In this document: in pieces, positions 11,228 to 21,874 of the stretch
How positions within the stretch are numbered: the stretch's first letter is position 1
Layout: each line of letters begins with the position of its first letter
NCBI GenBank assembly: GCA_019828595.1
Contig: JAHQRK010000012.1
Coordinates: forward strand, 1,860,001-1,924,000
Source of the DNA: Aphanomyces cochlioides
Taxonomy: Eukaryota > Oomycota > Saprolegniomycetes > Saprolegniales > Verrucalvaceae
Direction: 5' to 3'
Length of the DNA stretch: 64,000 nucleotides
The notes under the pieces: generated by a model
Databases searched by the model: none
What the model saw: only the letters and a program-made list of their open reading frames with translations
Told to the model about the DNA's origin: nothing
Position numbers and translations under genes: made by a program

Positions 11228-11646
11228 CTTGCGCGTGCTAAACATTGAATCCACGATTTTCTTCACACGTCGCAGCAGCGATGGAACGGGATGCTGGTTG
11301 TCCTTGGATGAAGCTCCTAAATTTTTAAGCGGTATGCGCTATGGCAAGCTGTGTTCTTCACGGACCTCTTCGCCCAAGACATGAATAGCACCGAGGTTGA
11401 GATCCTGATGACGGGATTCATTTTGCAAACATCTCTATTTGACTTCTACAAGCTTCCGACATGGCGATGGGGCTCCATTCATACGACTATTATGGACGAG
11501 ATGGCACATGATTGCGGTTTCGAGGTGGACGATGACAACAGTAGTCTCATAAACATGCTGTCAACATAAAAGATGCCACGAAGGAGTCGACGTTTCTCAA
11601 GGGTGGAGAGAAAGATTGCCATGATGGCCAGAAGACAAAAAAATCT
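11228..11646. other. Intergenic stretch with a short ORF
   Basis: About 420 bp. The ORF at 11351-11569 (+) could code for 72 residues with no recognised motif. It probably includes the 3' region of the nitroreductase gene on the other strand. Confidence 0.35.
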
Positions 11647-12390
11647 CTATTCACGCACGAAACGGACCTTATCCTGCACTGGCTTACGGCTGCCGAGGGG
11701 GTGCTTAAAGTCAGGCTTGGGGTAGCCCAAGTAGAAGAAACCAAGGCACTTGTCGTTGGGGCCAAGTTCCAAGAATTCCTTCATCTCATCCGAGTACACG
11801 CCTGGGCCAGAGCTCCAGTAGCCGCCAATACCATGCGCTGTGGCACTGATGTGCAAGTTTTGGACAGCGCAAGCGACGGCCTCGATTTCTTCGATTTCGG
11901 GCAACTTTTGGCTGTCTTGGCGCTTCATGCAGATCGCAATCACGCACGACGCTTGCAACTTGGATGAGAGTTTTTTGGCATGCTTCTTTGGCATGAACGA
12001 AGCTTCAGGCGTCATCTTTTTGTAGATTTCAGCATCCTTCTCGCCGAGCTTACGACGAGCGTCGCCGGTGAAGACAATGAAGCGCCATGGCTCCGTGCGA
12101 CCATGCGTGGGGGCCCAGTTGGCACTTTCAAAGAGCTTGTTGAGAATTTCTTCTGGAATTTCACGCGTTGTGTCGTAGTCTTGGGGAAAGATGGAGCGAC
12201 GATGGGCGATCAAGGCGTCGGCATCCCACAAATTGCGTTGCTTCTTCACGTACTTCCAGATCGCAGTGCCTGCACCGGTGACGGCAATCGTGAGCAAAGA
12301 GGCGCCAATTGTCAGTCCAATGCCGGCCAATGCGCCGTGCTGAACACCAAGTTCATACGCTGGATTGCGGGTCGATGAGCGCTGCGCCAT
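11647..12390 (-). CDS. Nitroreductase-family flavoprotein with N-terminal membrane anchor
   Basis: An intronless frame of 247 codons starts at the ATG at 12390; an upstream in-frame extension begins only with TTG. Residues of about 18-42 form a membrane segment (IGLTIGASLLTIAVTGAG). The rest is the FMN-binding nitroreductase fold: RRSIFPQDYD near the start, FESANWAPTHGRTEPWRFIV (FMN-contact loop), HISATAHGIGGYWSSGP and the C-terminal FFYLGYPKP. Such enzymes reduce nitro compounds or quinones with NAD(P)H; the substrate cannot be told from sequence. The anchor suggests attachment to a membrane. Two CCAAT-type boxes (inverted) lie 70-110 bp upstream. Confidence 0.85.
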   Translation of the reverse strand: MAQRSSTRNPAYELGVQHGALAGIGLTIGASLLTIAVTGAGTAIWKYVKKQRNLWDADALIAHRRSIFPQDYDTTREIPEEILNKLFESANWAPTHGRTEPWRFIVFTGDARRKLGEKDAEIYKKMTPEASFMPKKHAKKLSSKLQASCVIAICMKRQDSQKLPEIEEIEAVACAVQNLHISATAHGIGGYWSSGPGVYSDEMKEFLELGPNDKCLGFFYLGYPKPDFKHPLGSRKPVQDKVRFVRE

Positions 12391-12460
12391 GAAAATTGCA
12401 GAATGACTGGGAAATTCATCGACGGTGCACAAATAATCATGGGTGCTTGTGTAATCTTGG

Positions 12461-12500
12461 ATTTGATTGGTTGAAACCTATATGCTGAATACTGATTGGC
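12461..12500 (-). promoter_or_regulatory. Two CCAAT-type boxes upstream of nitroreductase gene
   Basis: GATTGG occurs twice on the plus strand (near 12465 and 12494), which reads CCAATC on the strand of the nitroreductase gene, about 75-110 bp upstream of its ATG. This is a typical promoter position for CCAAT boxes. Confidence 0.35.
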
Positions 12501-13718
12501 TGAAAGCACCAACTCGGCATCGAATTAAATCGCAGCTTTCGGACAAACTCAAGTCAATCAAGTTATCGTCACCGTCGCACGTTGCAGCAGGCTTGGTCAA
12601 CGTCACGCCTTGAACTTTTTCGTCACCCTCGATCCCATTATAGATTGAATTATGAATACAGACAAAAAACTCATTGGAGTGTGTACTGTGGCCAGCGCTG
12701 GCCAATGGGGCTGCATTACGCAGGCTGTTCATGAGGATGTCTACACCCCAACGAATAGATGCAATGCACTGGTGTTGGAGCATTGCTATTGACGTCCAGT
12801 TGTTTTATTGACCAGTATGCAATTCTATGGAGGCTGCTTTGGATCGAAATGGCTCATGGGGGACACCTGGGGGGCGAGTATGAGAACACACCGACTGAAT
12901 CCTTGTAGCGCGAAACTCTGAGAGGAAAGCAAGCTGGACATTGGAAAGGTGATCGATATTGCTGTCACTGACTTTGATACCCCCAGAGAAAGGCCTACAT
13001 GACTAAGCACATGGACTGGACGTCAATAGGGGCGAGTGGACAGGAGGGCGATAGAAACAATCACTTATAGGGGCTGCTTCATCTCCCCCCTACAATAAAG
13101 CATTCGGGTCGATTCACTTCGCGACAAATCGTTTCCTCATCGTCGAAATTACTCACAGGATATGTAATGTCACAGGTGATTCGAACCATCCACAGATCAC
13201 ACTTGCACAAGTCGATGCTCTTTATTTTGTCCTTTGACGTATGCAGTCAAGATCCGAGCTTGCGATTTCATCCTCCACGCCTGGATTGTATGTAGCGTTG
13301 TGACTTGTGCGAGAGGCCAAGCTTCGAGCGAAAAACCTGGCAAGTGATAGCCAGGATACCAATCTCAAGACGGGTCTCTCAAACGACAACACATGTAACG
13401 GAATGGCACTCTTTCGCGATGAAATACTTTTCCAACTGGAGGACTCTCAAAGGACCAAACGTAGCACTCAAGCAGCGCAGCCCAATTCCAGGGTTGTCTT
13501 TCATGTTGACTGCCGGAGACAGGAGTTTGAGCTAGGGCTTCGCCGTGGCGTTGTCTTGACATGGGTTGGAATCTTGGTAAAAACCAACAAGTAGTCAATT
13601 TTGACTTGATGTTTGTTAACGAGGGATAAACACGGCAGAGGGAAATGGCGTTTTTATCCAATCACGTCGGACATCACAGTGTTTGCAAGGGGCGAGCGTC
13701 ACTTGCGTTCGTTGATCG
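12501..13718. other. 1.2-kb stretch without a convincing gene
   Basis: Only short ORFs are present. One at 13307-13594 (+) has a hydrophobic end but no recognisable motif. No repeats or transposon ends were identified. Confidence 0.4.
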
Positions 13719-15292
13719 ATGAGCGATAGCTTTGCGTCGTCGCGGTCCTTGGCCTCTGGCTCGACAGAGGGAAAGACTGGTCCTCCCAAGCAAAAGGTAA
13801 CGCAGTGACTAGCATGCATGCCTCAGCGTAGTGTGACGTGGGTAGATTCGTGGATCGCCGCCGACGTCAGCGACAGAACTGGCACAGCTTGGCACGAAGA
13901 GCGGCTATCTCCGCAAAGAAGCCGACAATGAAAAAGGGCTCTGGAGCAAATACTTCTTTGTTGTCAAGCCGTCGACGTTCTTGTACTATTACAAGACCGA
14001 GAAGGATGAATATCCGCGAGGTGTGATCGACCTCGAGTATATGACGGATGTCCGACTCAATTCGCAATGCATCAAGCGTAGTGTGGGAGGATCCCACCTC
14101 AGTTTTCGAGTGGCTGCAGATGTGAAAACCACAGAGCTCAAGAAAATTAGACCGCTTTTCCTTGACATCGACCAAGACGAGGTACTGAAGCTTGACTTGA
14201 TCTTGATCAATTCATTCTACGTCAACAGCGCGAGGGCGAGACTCCCGAACAGCGCCAAGCACGCCTTGATGTTGATGCCAAGCAGTGGATGCAAGCTCTC
14301 CAAGGCCATCGATATATTCAAGTCGATTCCCAAAAGGACGAATTATCACTGGAGCTCAAGCAACTCAAAGAACGACTTGCCGCGACTGAGGCGACTGTGA
14401 GCCAACTCAACGATAAGCTGGATCACATCTTGCGTCGATCAAAGTACACTGTCAAGGAGGCGTTGTCTACTGCCCAAAGGTTTACTCCATCGCGATAGTT
14501 CTGAAGCTCAATCGTTATTCTAGCTGCCGTGAACAAGCCTCGACTGAATCCTACGAGACTTTGGCCGACTCCCTCGATGCACTTAGCAGCTTAGAGAAGA
14601 TCGGCCAGCTCGTTGGGGAATTGACAGCTCAAGTGCACACGAGAAACGAACAGCTTGGTCGTTTGCAGGTCGAACTGACAGAGGAGCGGCTGAAGAACAA
14701 CCCCGCGCCAGCTTCGCCTACAACAGAAGAGGAGCCGGAAGAACTCAACCCCGAGACGTTTGAAGCTGTCTTGGACGACTCGCAGGGTGCGATTAGCTCC
14801 AAGCAGATCCGACTCATGAAGCAAAAGTCTATGAGGACTTTCACTCCCAACGGAGCCTCCACGCAAATGCTCAGCTCTGCGATGAGCTTGGGCTTCAGCA
14901 AGGCCAAGGCAGTCACGTCACGCCTTGGAGCTAAACTCCAGCGCCAGGCCACTACGGCTACACCCAAAGCTGGTAAGTGGACGCGTGTGGAGAGCAAACA
15001 AACTCCTGGCACGTTCTACTACGTGAATGAAGCCACGGGTGAAGAGGCAAACGAGATCCCGTTTGGCGGTGTGCTTGAAGACAGTGACGACGACGGTGAA
15101 TCTTCGACTGTGATTGAAGGCCGCGAGTCTGGTGAAAATCAATCGACGAACGATAGCACAGTGGCCGACGAGTCCGGATGGGGCTCCAAGTGGAAGCTCA
15201 ACAAGCCATCGTTCCCTTATTCGTTTGCCAAGGGCAAGAAGGACGGCGCCGCCGAAGTCAAGGAAATTGACCGATCGCACCATCAGTTTTAG
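13719..15292 (+). CDS. PH domain, coiled coil and WW-like domain protein
   Basis: Four exons are supported by frame continuity. Exon 1 starts at the ATG at 13719. Introns are 13797-13845 (49 nt), about 14181-14228 (GTACTG...CAACAG) and about 14480-14523. Residues of about 40-165 form a pleckstrin-homology domain, from KSGYLRKEADNEKGLWSKYF to the C-terminal helix KQWMQALQGH. A coiled coil follows (LELKQLKERLAATEATVSQL). Near 14975-15065 is a WW-like stretch (KWTRVES...GTFYYVNEATGEE) in which the second Trp is replaced (NEIP). PH domains bind phosphoinositides and WW domains bind proline motifs, so an adaptor at membranes is likely. Confidence 0.75.
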
Positions 15293-15345
15293 ACTATAAT
15301 ATATCAAACACAATATTTGGATGCCGTCACATTAAACACGTGCGC

Positions 15346-15546
15346 TTATTCATCGTCGGACTTCTTGGTCGCGTGGCTGAAGGTCGTGGCATGCTTGGAT
15401 GCAAACGAGGCCATGGGGACAATGAGCGCGACCATGACACCGGCCAAAATAGCTGTACGGTTCTTCCAGTTCTTGGGTTCGTTCCACCAGCCACCAGCGG
15501 GAGTCCAGACGTTCTTTGGGTAGGGGTATTTGGTCACGGCGCCCAT
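15346..15546 (-). CDS. Small single-pass membrane protein
   Basis: A 66-residue protein starts at the ATG at 15546. The N-terminal half is rich in Pro/Trp (YPYPKNVWTPAGGWWNEPKN) and is followed by one membrane segment (TAILAGVMVALIVPMASF) and a short polar tail. The frame continues upstream with no ATG, and AG acceptors lie just upstream, so a small first exon is possible. The look resembles small mitochondrial inner-membrane proteins, but I cannot name the family. Confidence 0.55.
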   Translation of the reverse strand: MGAVTKYPYPKNVWTPAGGWWNEPKNWKNRTAILAGVMVALIVPMASFASKHATTFSHATKKSDDE

Positions 15547-15729
15547 CTTGACTTCGCTGTTGGATGGCCTGTGAGGTGTGGCTGCCTTGACAAAATCCTT
15601 TGATAATCAATATTGCAAAATATCAAATTTAGAAGAATTTGCCAACCAATCGGTGGACTTTATCCGGTCTTATCCGGATAAGATCGAGCGCCAGCCATTG
15701 AAGGATCAATCTCCTCGAGAGTCACGGCG

Positions 15730-16991
15730 ATGGTGCTTGCGACGCGCAATTCCTTCTTTGCTTGTGCCTACGGCCCACACATCTTTGTCTCCAAGTAGGA
15801 AATCGCAGCGGTGAAGACGTCTTATGCTCTGTGTAGTGGTAAAGCGTCCGTGCAAGTGTCAGCGTCGGCTGAAGTGATTGCATTGGCATTCAACGCAGAC
15901 GCATCAATCCTCCTTGCGGCCTCGCAAGATAAGCAATTGGCAAGCTACAAGGTGGAAACATCGACATCTTTTCAGATTGCTTTGGTGGAGTCGCGTGAAG
16001 TGCCTCGTAATGCCACCAGCATGGTCACAACGCGATACACAAATGAAGGTCAATCTCTTGAAGCTGTGCTCATTGCCGTCAACGCTGGTGAAGTCATGGC
16101 GTACCCAGTGCCACACGTTAAATCGCATGAAGGCAAGAGTTTGCTGGCTCACACGACATCCATCGTCACGGACGTGGTACGTTTTCGTCACGTTGACAAT
16201 GCTAATGTGCATAGACCATCAATAGCGAAGGATCTTTGCTCCTGACAGCTGATCGTGACGAGAAGATTCGTGTGTCAAATTTCCCCGCAACAACTTTAGT
16301 CCAATGCTATTGCTTGGGCCACCGGCAATGTGTGCGCAAGCTGGCTGTGAGCGTGAAAACCCCGACCCAATTTGTACTGATCGCTCGAGAAAATGTTCTA
16401 AATGGCTCGTAGGTATCAGTTGGACTCGACGACACACTCAAGCTGTGGAATATCAGTACTGGCGAGCTGCTCGATTCAGTCGACTTGGCATCTTCTGGAG
16501 AAGCCGAGACAAAGCATTGCGGAGTGACCGTGTGTCCATCTACAGACCGCGTTGCTGTCGTTCGGAATAGCACAAAGCAAGTCGAGCTGTTCCAGATTGA
16601 AAACAATAAACTCACGCAGCTCCGCGAAGATTTGTCGAGCGGGGATGCCCAGCCCGTTGATGTGCAGTTCGTCGCGGACGGTCACTTGGTCGTGGCGTAC
16701 CAGCAAGTTCCATTCCTTCAACTGTTTGCTGTGAACGACACTGCATTACAATCTGTGGGAATTCCAGAGCTTGAGAGCTTCACCAAATTGTCTGAAAACA
16801 CAGTGTTGGGTAAGAGCAGATGCACGCACCTGTCGCTGTCGTCTCACACCCATCTGTACGTAGCCAAGGAGACGAACGACGACAACGATGGTGACTCGGA
16901 CGATGGTGAATTGCGCAAGAAGAAACTCAAGCCATCGCATTGGAAAGCCAAACTGCCCAGCGGCCAAAAGGCCACGCGATCTGACGAATAA
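15730..16991 (+). CDS. WDR4: tRNA (guanine-N7)-methyltransferase non-catalytic subunit WDR4/Trm82
   Basis: This is a WD-repeat protein that would bind the catalytic subunit (METTL1/Trm8) for m7G46 formation in tRNA. The start is the ATG at 15730. A short intron with donor AA|GTAGG near 15801 and another at about 16177-16213 keep the frame; a further one lies near 16410. The hallmark of this family, TADRDEKIRVSNFP followed by CYCLGHRQCV, is encoded at 16247-16340, and a later blade has LDDTLKLWNISTGELL. The C-terminus is Lys-rich with an acidic run (NDDNDGDSDDGE). Length (about 370 residues) fits the family. Confidence 0.85.
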
Positions 16992-17296
16992 ATAGACCGT
17001 TCCGTGCTTCCTTTAAAGTGTCTATATGTGCTCCACTGTCGAGCTTTCTCATGTTTCTCATGTGCTGGTTCTATGGCATCCTGTTGTGTATTTTCTTGGG
17101 AACAAAATTCTAGCGCATGAAAAGATGCACTGCGCCGGTTGTTCAAAGTTGAACGTCAACTTGCACCTTTTCAACTTCGTGTCTTCCTTCGACATATCTT
17201 TTCGCTAATTGTGAGCCAACCACCCACTTGCACATGGAGATGAAACCATTCTCCACCTGACAGCGTATCTCTACTGTACGCGATGGTCGCCATTGC
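16992..17296. other. Intergenic stretch
   Basis: About 300 bp after WDR4 with no convincing ORF or repeat. Confidence 0.4.
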
Positions 17297-17803
17297 GTGA
17301 ATCCATCAAGGAGTCCAGAAGCGCGGCGGGCAAGTGGGCGGAAAACGCATCCTCATCCACTATCCTGCACCTGTCGAATTTCGAAGTCGGCAAACAAGAT
17401 CGACCACAACAGCCAGCCAGCTATACGAACAAGTTATAGTGGCGGGCGCACAAGGAAAATCTGGTTCTTTCGCGAGCTTTGTTGAATTGATAACCTCGTT
17501 AGACCATCCAGGGTGTGCCACCAGATCTTGAAAGTGGCACAAGTTCAAATTGAGAACTTCTTGCGAAGGAAAGTCTCAATCATCTGGTTGAACCACCGTC
17601 AGGATGCTGTTGAAAAGACTGATCTGCAGCGTGGCCTCTGTATGCTCGCAAGCTCTTCCTCGTCGATTTCATGGCCGATACAAGCTCGACGCTACATGCT
17701 GAATCTCGCGTTCTCCATAGAAATGCTCTCGCAACTAATGTTGGCGACGACAGCGCGCGTCAGTGGATACATCTTGAATTGACTTTGGAAAATTGTTGAA
17801 TCG
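17297..17803 (+). CDS. Possible interrupted small gene (uncertain)
   Basis: Three frames in succession look partly coding: 17334-17531 (LIHYPAPVEFRSRQTRSTTT), 17513-17640 (VCHQILKVAQVQIENFLRRK) and about 17640-17803 (YARKLFLVDFMADTSSTLHA). Joining them needs introns I could not place with confidence. It may be a decayed gene or chance. Confidence 0.2.
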
Positions 17804-17845
17804 GGAAAACCCTTCGGCCAAAGACAAGAGATGCAACTCGTGATC

Positions 17846-17889
17846 TGATTGGCTGCGTTTTTATTTCTGTAATATTTTAGCCAATCAAA
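17846..17889. promoter_or_regulatory. Inverted pair of CCAAT boxes upstream of the first PX-RING gene
   Basis: TGATTGGCTG near 17846 and AGCCAATCAAA near 17879 form an inverted pair about 65-110 bp upstream of the ATG at 17955. A bidirectional or strong proximal promoter is possible. Confidence 0.35.
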
Positions 17890-17954
17890 TTACACCATGC
17901 GCTTTTCTCTAACCAGAACTGGCGCACTGGATCCCAACTGTTGTGTTCTTCATT

Positions 17955-19160
17955 ATGCAAAACACAAACTTTTTCACCAAGCTTCACTTTGACCGCCAAG
18001 ACTTGATGCAACACACTGCTGCAGCGTCTTCTCCTCCCACGCTGGACCACGCCAATGACCTGATGGCTACGTCGCCTGCGCTCTTGCCTCAAGTCGAGCC
18101 TGCTGCGCTCGTCAAGATGGGTTACACTGTCTTGATGCACCCAGTCATGCACTACGTCTTCTCGATGCGATGCCCGACCACCAAGACTTGGTGGATCGTC
18201 CGCAAGCGCTACTCGGACTTCAATGCGATCCGAAAGACCATGACTCGACATTACAAAGCTAGCTGCACTGACCGCGGCCAAAAGAAAATTACCGCCATGC
18301 TGCAACCCGTGATGGATTTCCCATTCCCAAAGAACTACCTCCGCGACGACAAGGACGAAATCAAAAAGGACCGACTCCATGTCTTGCGATCTTTCTCAAG
18401 CGTGCTCATGCGAGTCCGCATCACATGCATGAACCTCGCAGCCCGACCGCCACACACTAATGGCGTCTGGCTCAGCACATTGAACACCATCTACAACCAA
18501 CTCACCGAGTTCCTCCAAGTCCCAGAACCACAATTCCACCAAGAACTACATCACGTCATTGCCACTGTATCTCCACGCCTGACGTCTTCAGTAAAACCGA
18601 GCAAGGGCCTTTCAGACAACAACACTGACGGCGAAGAGGAAGCCTCGTGTGCGATCTGCCTCGACGATTTCGACTGTGAACACAACGTAGTTGAGCTGCC
18701 GTGCGGGCACACTTTCCACAAGAGCTGTGTCGGCGATTGGCTCAAGGATCATTGCACTTGCCCCCTGTGCCGCACGGTGTCCTTCGATGAAGAATTCATG
18801 GTCGAGTACGTGACACAAATCATCCTCAAGAAGACAAAGAACGACTTGCTATTCAAGGTTAACCAAGCTCGTGCCCTCTTCAACCTCTTTCGCCAAGGCG
18901 CCGAGCACCCCAAGGCTCCCAGAGCACTTCCACAACGCCCTCGTGCTTCCAGTGGCTGTCGCAACCTTGCATGCACAGTTTGCATGGAGTTGCTCACCCG
19001 CAATGGTCCAGAAACACTCGAGCTCGAATGCGGGCATGCCTTCCACCTCGACTGCATCTACCAATGGCTCGGCGACCACACGACATGCCCGATCTGCAGA
19101 CGGCTGTCACACTACGGTCATCTTCCTCAAGGACTTCCTGCAACTGAAATCAACGCGTAA
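17955..19160 (+). CDS. PX domain protein with two RING-H2 fingers (array member A)
   Basis: A single-exon gene of 401 codons starts at the ATG at 17955; a GTG lies 12 bp upstream in frame. Residues of about 52-190 form a PX domain with TKTWWIVRKRYSDF (basic Arg-Tyr site for phosphoinositide) and FPFPKNYLRDDKDEIKKDR. RING-H2 finger 1 spans about residues 232-272 (CAICL...CGHTFHKSC...CPLC), and RING-H2 finger 2 about 340-381 (CTVCM...CGHAFHLDC...CPIC). All eight zinc ligands are present in each. A helical linker joins the two. A PX domain places proteins on PI3P-rich endosomal membranes and RING-H2 fingers recruit E2 enzymes, so a membrane ubiquitin ligase is likely. Two RINGs after one PX is unusual. 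Confidence 0.88.
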   Translation: MQNTNFFTKLHFDRQDLMQHTAAASSPPTLDHANDLMATSPALLPQVEPAALVKMGYTVLMHPVMHYVFSMRCPTTKTWWIVRKRYSDFNAIRKTMTRHYKASCTDRGQKKITAMLQPVMDFPFPKNYLRDDKDEIKKDRLHVLRSFSSVLMRVRITCMNLAARPPHTNGVWLSTLNTIYNQLTEFLQVPEPQFHQELHHVIATVSPRLTSSVKPSKGLSDNNTDGEEEASCAICLDDFDCEHNVVELPCGHTFHKSCVGDWLKDHCTCPLCRTVSFDEEFMVEYVTQIILKKTKNDLLFKVNQARALFNLFRQGAEHPKAPRALPQRPRASSGCRNLACTVCMELLTRNGPETLELECGHAFHLDCIYQWLGDHTTCPICRRLSHYGHLPQGLPATEINA

Positions 19161-19269
19161 ACCTCTCGTAACTCTTAATTTATTGTTATGTCTGTGATCA
19201 TGTTTAATCCTTCCCTTCCAACGCACGCGGGTGACACTTCAATCGAACGCAAGAAGTTCCAATAAGATC

Positions 19270-20009
19270 ATGGATCCCAATCCCCATGACGCAGAATGCC
19301 ATGAGCGATCAATGGTAATGCAGCCATCAATAGCATCATGCATTGTTAGCTCACCCCCTCCATCCCCCCCAACCCCCTCAGCCAACTACCGCAGCATCTT
19401 CAAGACAGTGGCTTTCGACGATCAAGAAAGCCCATGGAAATCCCTTACTGAAGGTGATATCCAAGCCAAGAAGCTTGCAGTTGTCGTGTCCTCTGAGCTG
19501 CATTGGTGGTCAACTTGCTGGTCGCGTTGTGGTACGACACATCCACCTGTCACCTGGTTCAAAAACTGGCCGAGATTCGAGATTGAAAAACGGGTGACAT
19601 TGCATACATTGAAATTATTTACACTTGATATTTGTATACTCATCGACTATTTTTTGTCTGATCCATGATTGAATCTTGACTTTTTCTTACAGAGAAAACA
19701 AACCTAAGCTGGCTGGCCATCGACGACTTTTCTCGACCCTGCCAGGACCAACAGAACTTTGCACTGGCTGCAGCTTGTGTTGGCGACACACGTGCTGCAG
19801 TTGGTCGTCATGCGAGAGCTCATCTCGTGTCCCAACTCCGGGTCAAAGAGCCAATCAAGCTGCCCAAACATGCAGAATCAACGGGAGCATGCCGACTGAA
19901 CCATGCTGTCACAGCTGGCTCGGGCCATGTTTTTGTAGGCGGATTGAAAAAATGGCATTTTTTCCACACCAAGTGGAAGGAGTGGATCAGTTTTAGAATT
20001 CTCCAGTGA
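19270..20009 (+). CDS. Possible spliced gene between two PX-RING genes (uncertain)
   Basis: The ATG at 19270 opens a frame with a Ser/Pro-rich stretch (SSPPPSPPTPSANYRSIFKT). A second coding-like frame occupies about 19692-20009 (LSWLAIDDFSRPCQDQQNFA). A donor at about 19532 and the acceptor TTACAG at about 19692 would join them, but this intron of about 160 nt is longer than others here. No family is recognised. The segment may be a decayed gene. Confidence 0.25.
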
Positions 20010-20021
20010 CCAACTACAAGT

Positions 20022-21083
20022 ATGGCCAAGAGCGTCCACCTAAAGGAAACGCCGGCGATTACGATTGATCCTGTGTCGTTTGTTGTCAAGTTTGGACTGA
20101 ACCGATGGGCACAATGCGCGCCCATCACCACGTACGTCTTTACGATCTGCTCGCCGGCTACCAATACGTGGTGGATCGTGCGCAAGCGATTCTCCGAGTG
20201 CTACAGCTTTCGCCAGCAACTCTTGAAAACCCGAGGTTTGTCCAGACAAGTCGATGTCCTTGTTCAGGCGACGACGTCACTCAAGTTCCCACGACGAAAG
20301 ATTCAAGGCGACACGGATGAAATCAAAGCTGAACGCACGGCAGCGTTGAAAACCTTTGTCGCGTCACTCGCTTCAATGCGCGCTGCCTGTACTCGACTTG
20401 CTCTGGCATCGCATCCACCGGAAGTGCTAGCTCAAGCTAGTGATCTCTACACGCAGCTCACTGCGTTTCTCGAAGTTCCTGACCTCCACGTCCAGGAGGA
20501 AGTTCGTCTTCTCATCACAACTTCGAATTTGACCGCTCGTCATCACTCGACGCTCGGCTGTGAAGAAGATTTCAACACGGAGTGCCCCATTTGCCTCGAA
20601 GAGATGGGAGTCAACGAGCTCTTGCAATTACAGTGTGGCCACTCTTTCCATCCCAAATGCGTCGACGACTGGACCAAGACAAGTCAAACTTGTCCAATAT
20701 GCCGCACTCTTTCGTACGACGAGAGCTACATCGTCGGCTGTGCTGTCCACATGATCCTCCACGAACATTCTGATGAGTCGCTGCTCTACAGACTGCGTCG
20801 ATGCTCCACAGTGACTGAAGACGTCCAGCGTACTCCAGCAATCCTGCTACAAGGCCCCCAATTGATTCAACAACATCCGATTACCGATACTGTGTGCTCC
20901 GTCTGTCTTGAAAGCCTTGACAACTCCCCTCGCCAGCTTCTTTGTGGCCATGCCTTCCACACGAGCTGCATATTTGGATGGCTCACTTCTCAAAGTTCAT
21001 GCCCTGTGTGCCGCAAGACAGCCTCACACGGGTACCTCACTCAAGTCGACGCTCGTGGAAGTGGACAGTTGAGACTTGTGTAA
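20022..21083 (+). CDS. PX domain protein with two RING-H2 fingers (array member B)
   Basis: A single exon of 353 codons starts at the ATG at 20022. The PX domain covers about residues 10-160, with TNTWWIVRKRFSEC and KFPRRKIQGDTDEIKAERTA matching member A. RING-H2 finger 1 (CPICL...CGHSFHPKC...CPIC) lies near residues 188-228 and finger 2 (CSVCL...CGHAFHTSC...CPVC) near 290-328, both with complete ligands. The inter-RING linker (LSYDESYIV...MILHEHSDESLLY) is recognisably related to that of A, so A and B arose from one two-RING ancestor. The final finger is followed by SHGYL, like the SHYGHL of A and the SLYGVL of the single-RING genes. Confidence 0.88.
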   Translation: MAKSVHLKETPAITIDPVSFVVKFGLNRWAQCAPITTYVFTICSPATNTWWIVRKRFSECYSFRQQLLKTRGLSRQVDVLVQATTSLKFPRRKIQGDTDEIKAERTAALKTFVASLASMRAACTRLALASHPPEVLAQASDLYTQLTAFLEVPDLHVQEEVRLLITTSNLTARHHSTLGCEEDFNTECPICLEEMGVNELLQLQCGHSFHPKCVDDWTKTSQTCPICRTLSYDESYIVGCAVHMILHEHSDESLLYRLRRCSTVTEDVQRTPAILLQGPQLIQQHPITDTVCSVCLESLDNSPRQLLCGHAFHTSCIFGWLTSQSSCPVCRKTASHGYLTQVDARGSGQLRLV

Positions 21084-21471
21084 TATTGATGTCCTGTTTG
21101 TTACGATGAAAGTCCTTGGGGGGGACTTGTCCGTCTTCACGTAGGTGCCTCCAACCTACCGAAAAACAACATGGCGAAAGCTTGCAACGTGGCGACAAGT
21201 TGGTCAACCGACCACTGAAAGGACCGAGGGTGAGTGATCAAAGCTTGCAACTTTGCAGCTCGTCACAGAGGTCAATATACTTCCATCCTATTCATTCACA
21301 TGCTTGCTGTCGCCCATATTTCCATCATCTTTTACCCAGAGCCGCGTCTTGTGCGGCGAATCGCCCTCAGTGAAGTTTCACATGATAGTGGAGAGCATGC
21401 AGAGGAGAGGTCGATTCCAGTTTGATTGCTTCATGATGGATCACTTGACAAAGAGTAAACTTGTTGGGTTA
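21084..21471. other. Intergenic stretch left of the transposon nest
   Basis: No gene is recognised here. It ends at a TTA trinucleotide directly before the first transposon terminal repeat. Confidence 0.4.
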
Positions 21472-21874
21472 GAGCATGCCCAACGCGGCCACGCTAACCC
21501 GCTAACCAAATAGAATTTAGCATTCTACCGTGGCAAATGCAAGCCCAACGATGTCACGCTAAAAATAGCGTGTAACGAAATTCTAGCGTGCACGCTAGGA
21601 TTTCCACTAGATTTGGCGTGGTGAATAGCGTCTGGCGTGGTCGATGCTTGCTCAGAGCAACCCCACCGGACACGCTAAACCGCTAAATTTTGTGAATCTG
21701 ACGTAGGTGTCCGGATAATTTTTCCCACCACATGCGCTACAGTCGTCCCTCGATTTTTGCACACCGGTATAAACTAGTAACTTGTCTAAATTTATATTGT
21801 TGTGGCAAATATAAAATTATAGAGACAATCCCGATCATGTTTGAAATTTCAAACTTTCACTCGATCATTTCAAG

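Noticed and set aside
12478..12783. Minus-strand ORF with a hydrophobic patch
   Set aside because: No ATG-led coding pattern and no motif, and it overlaps the presumed nitroreductase promoter.
13307..13594. Plus-strand 95-codon ORF
   Set aside because: Weak composition, no recognised motif and a competing ORF in another frame.
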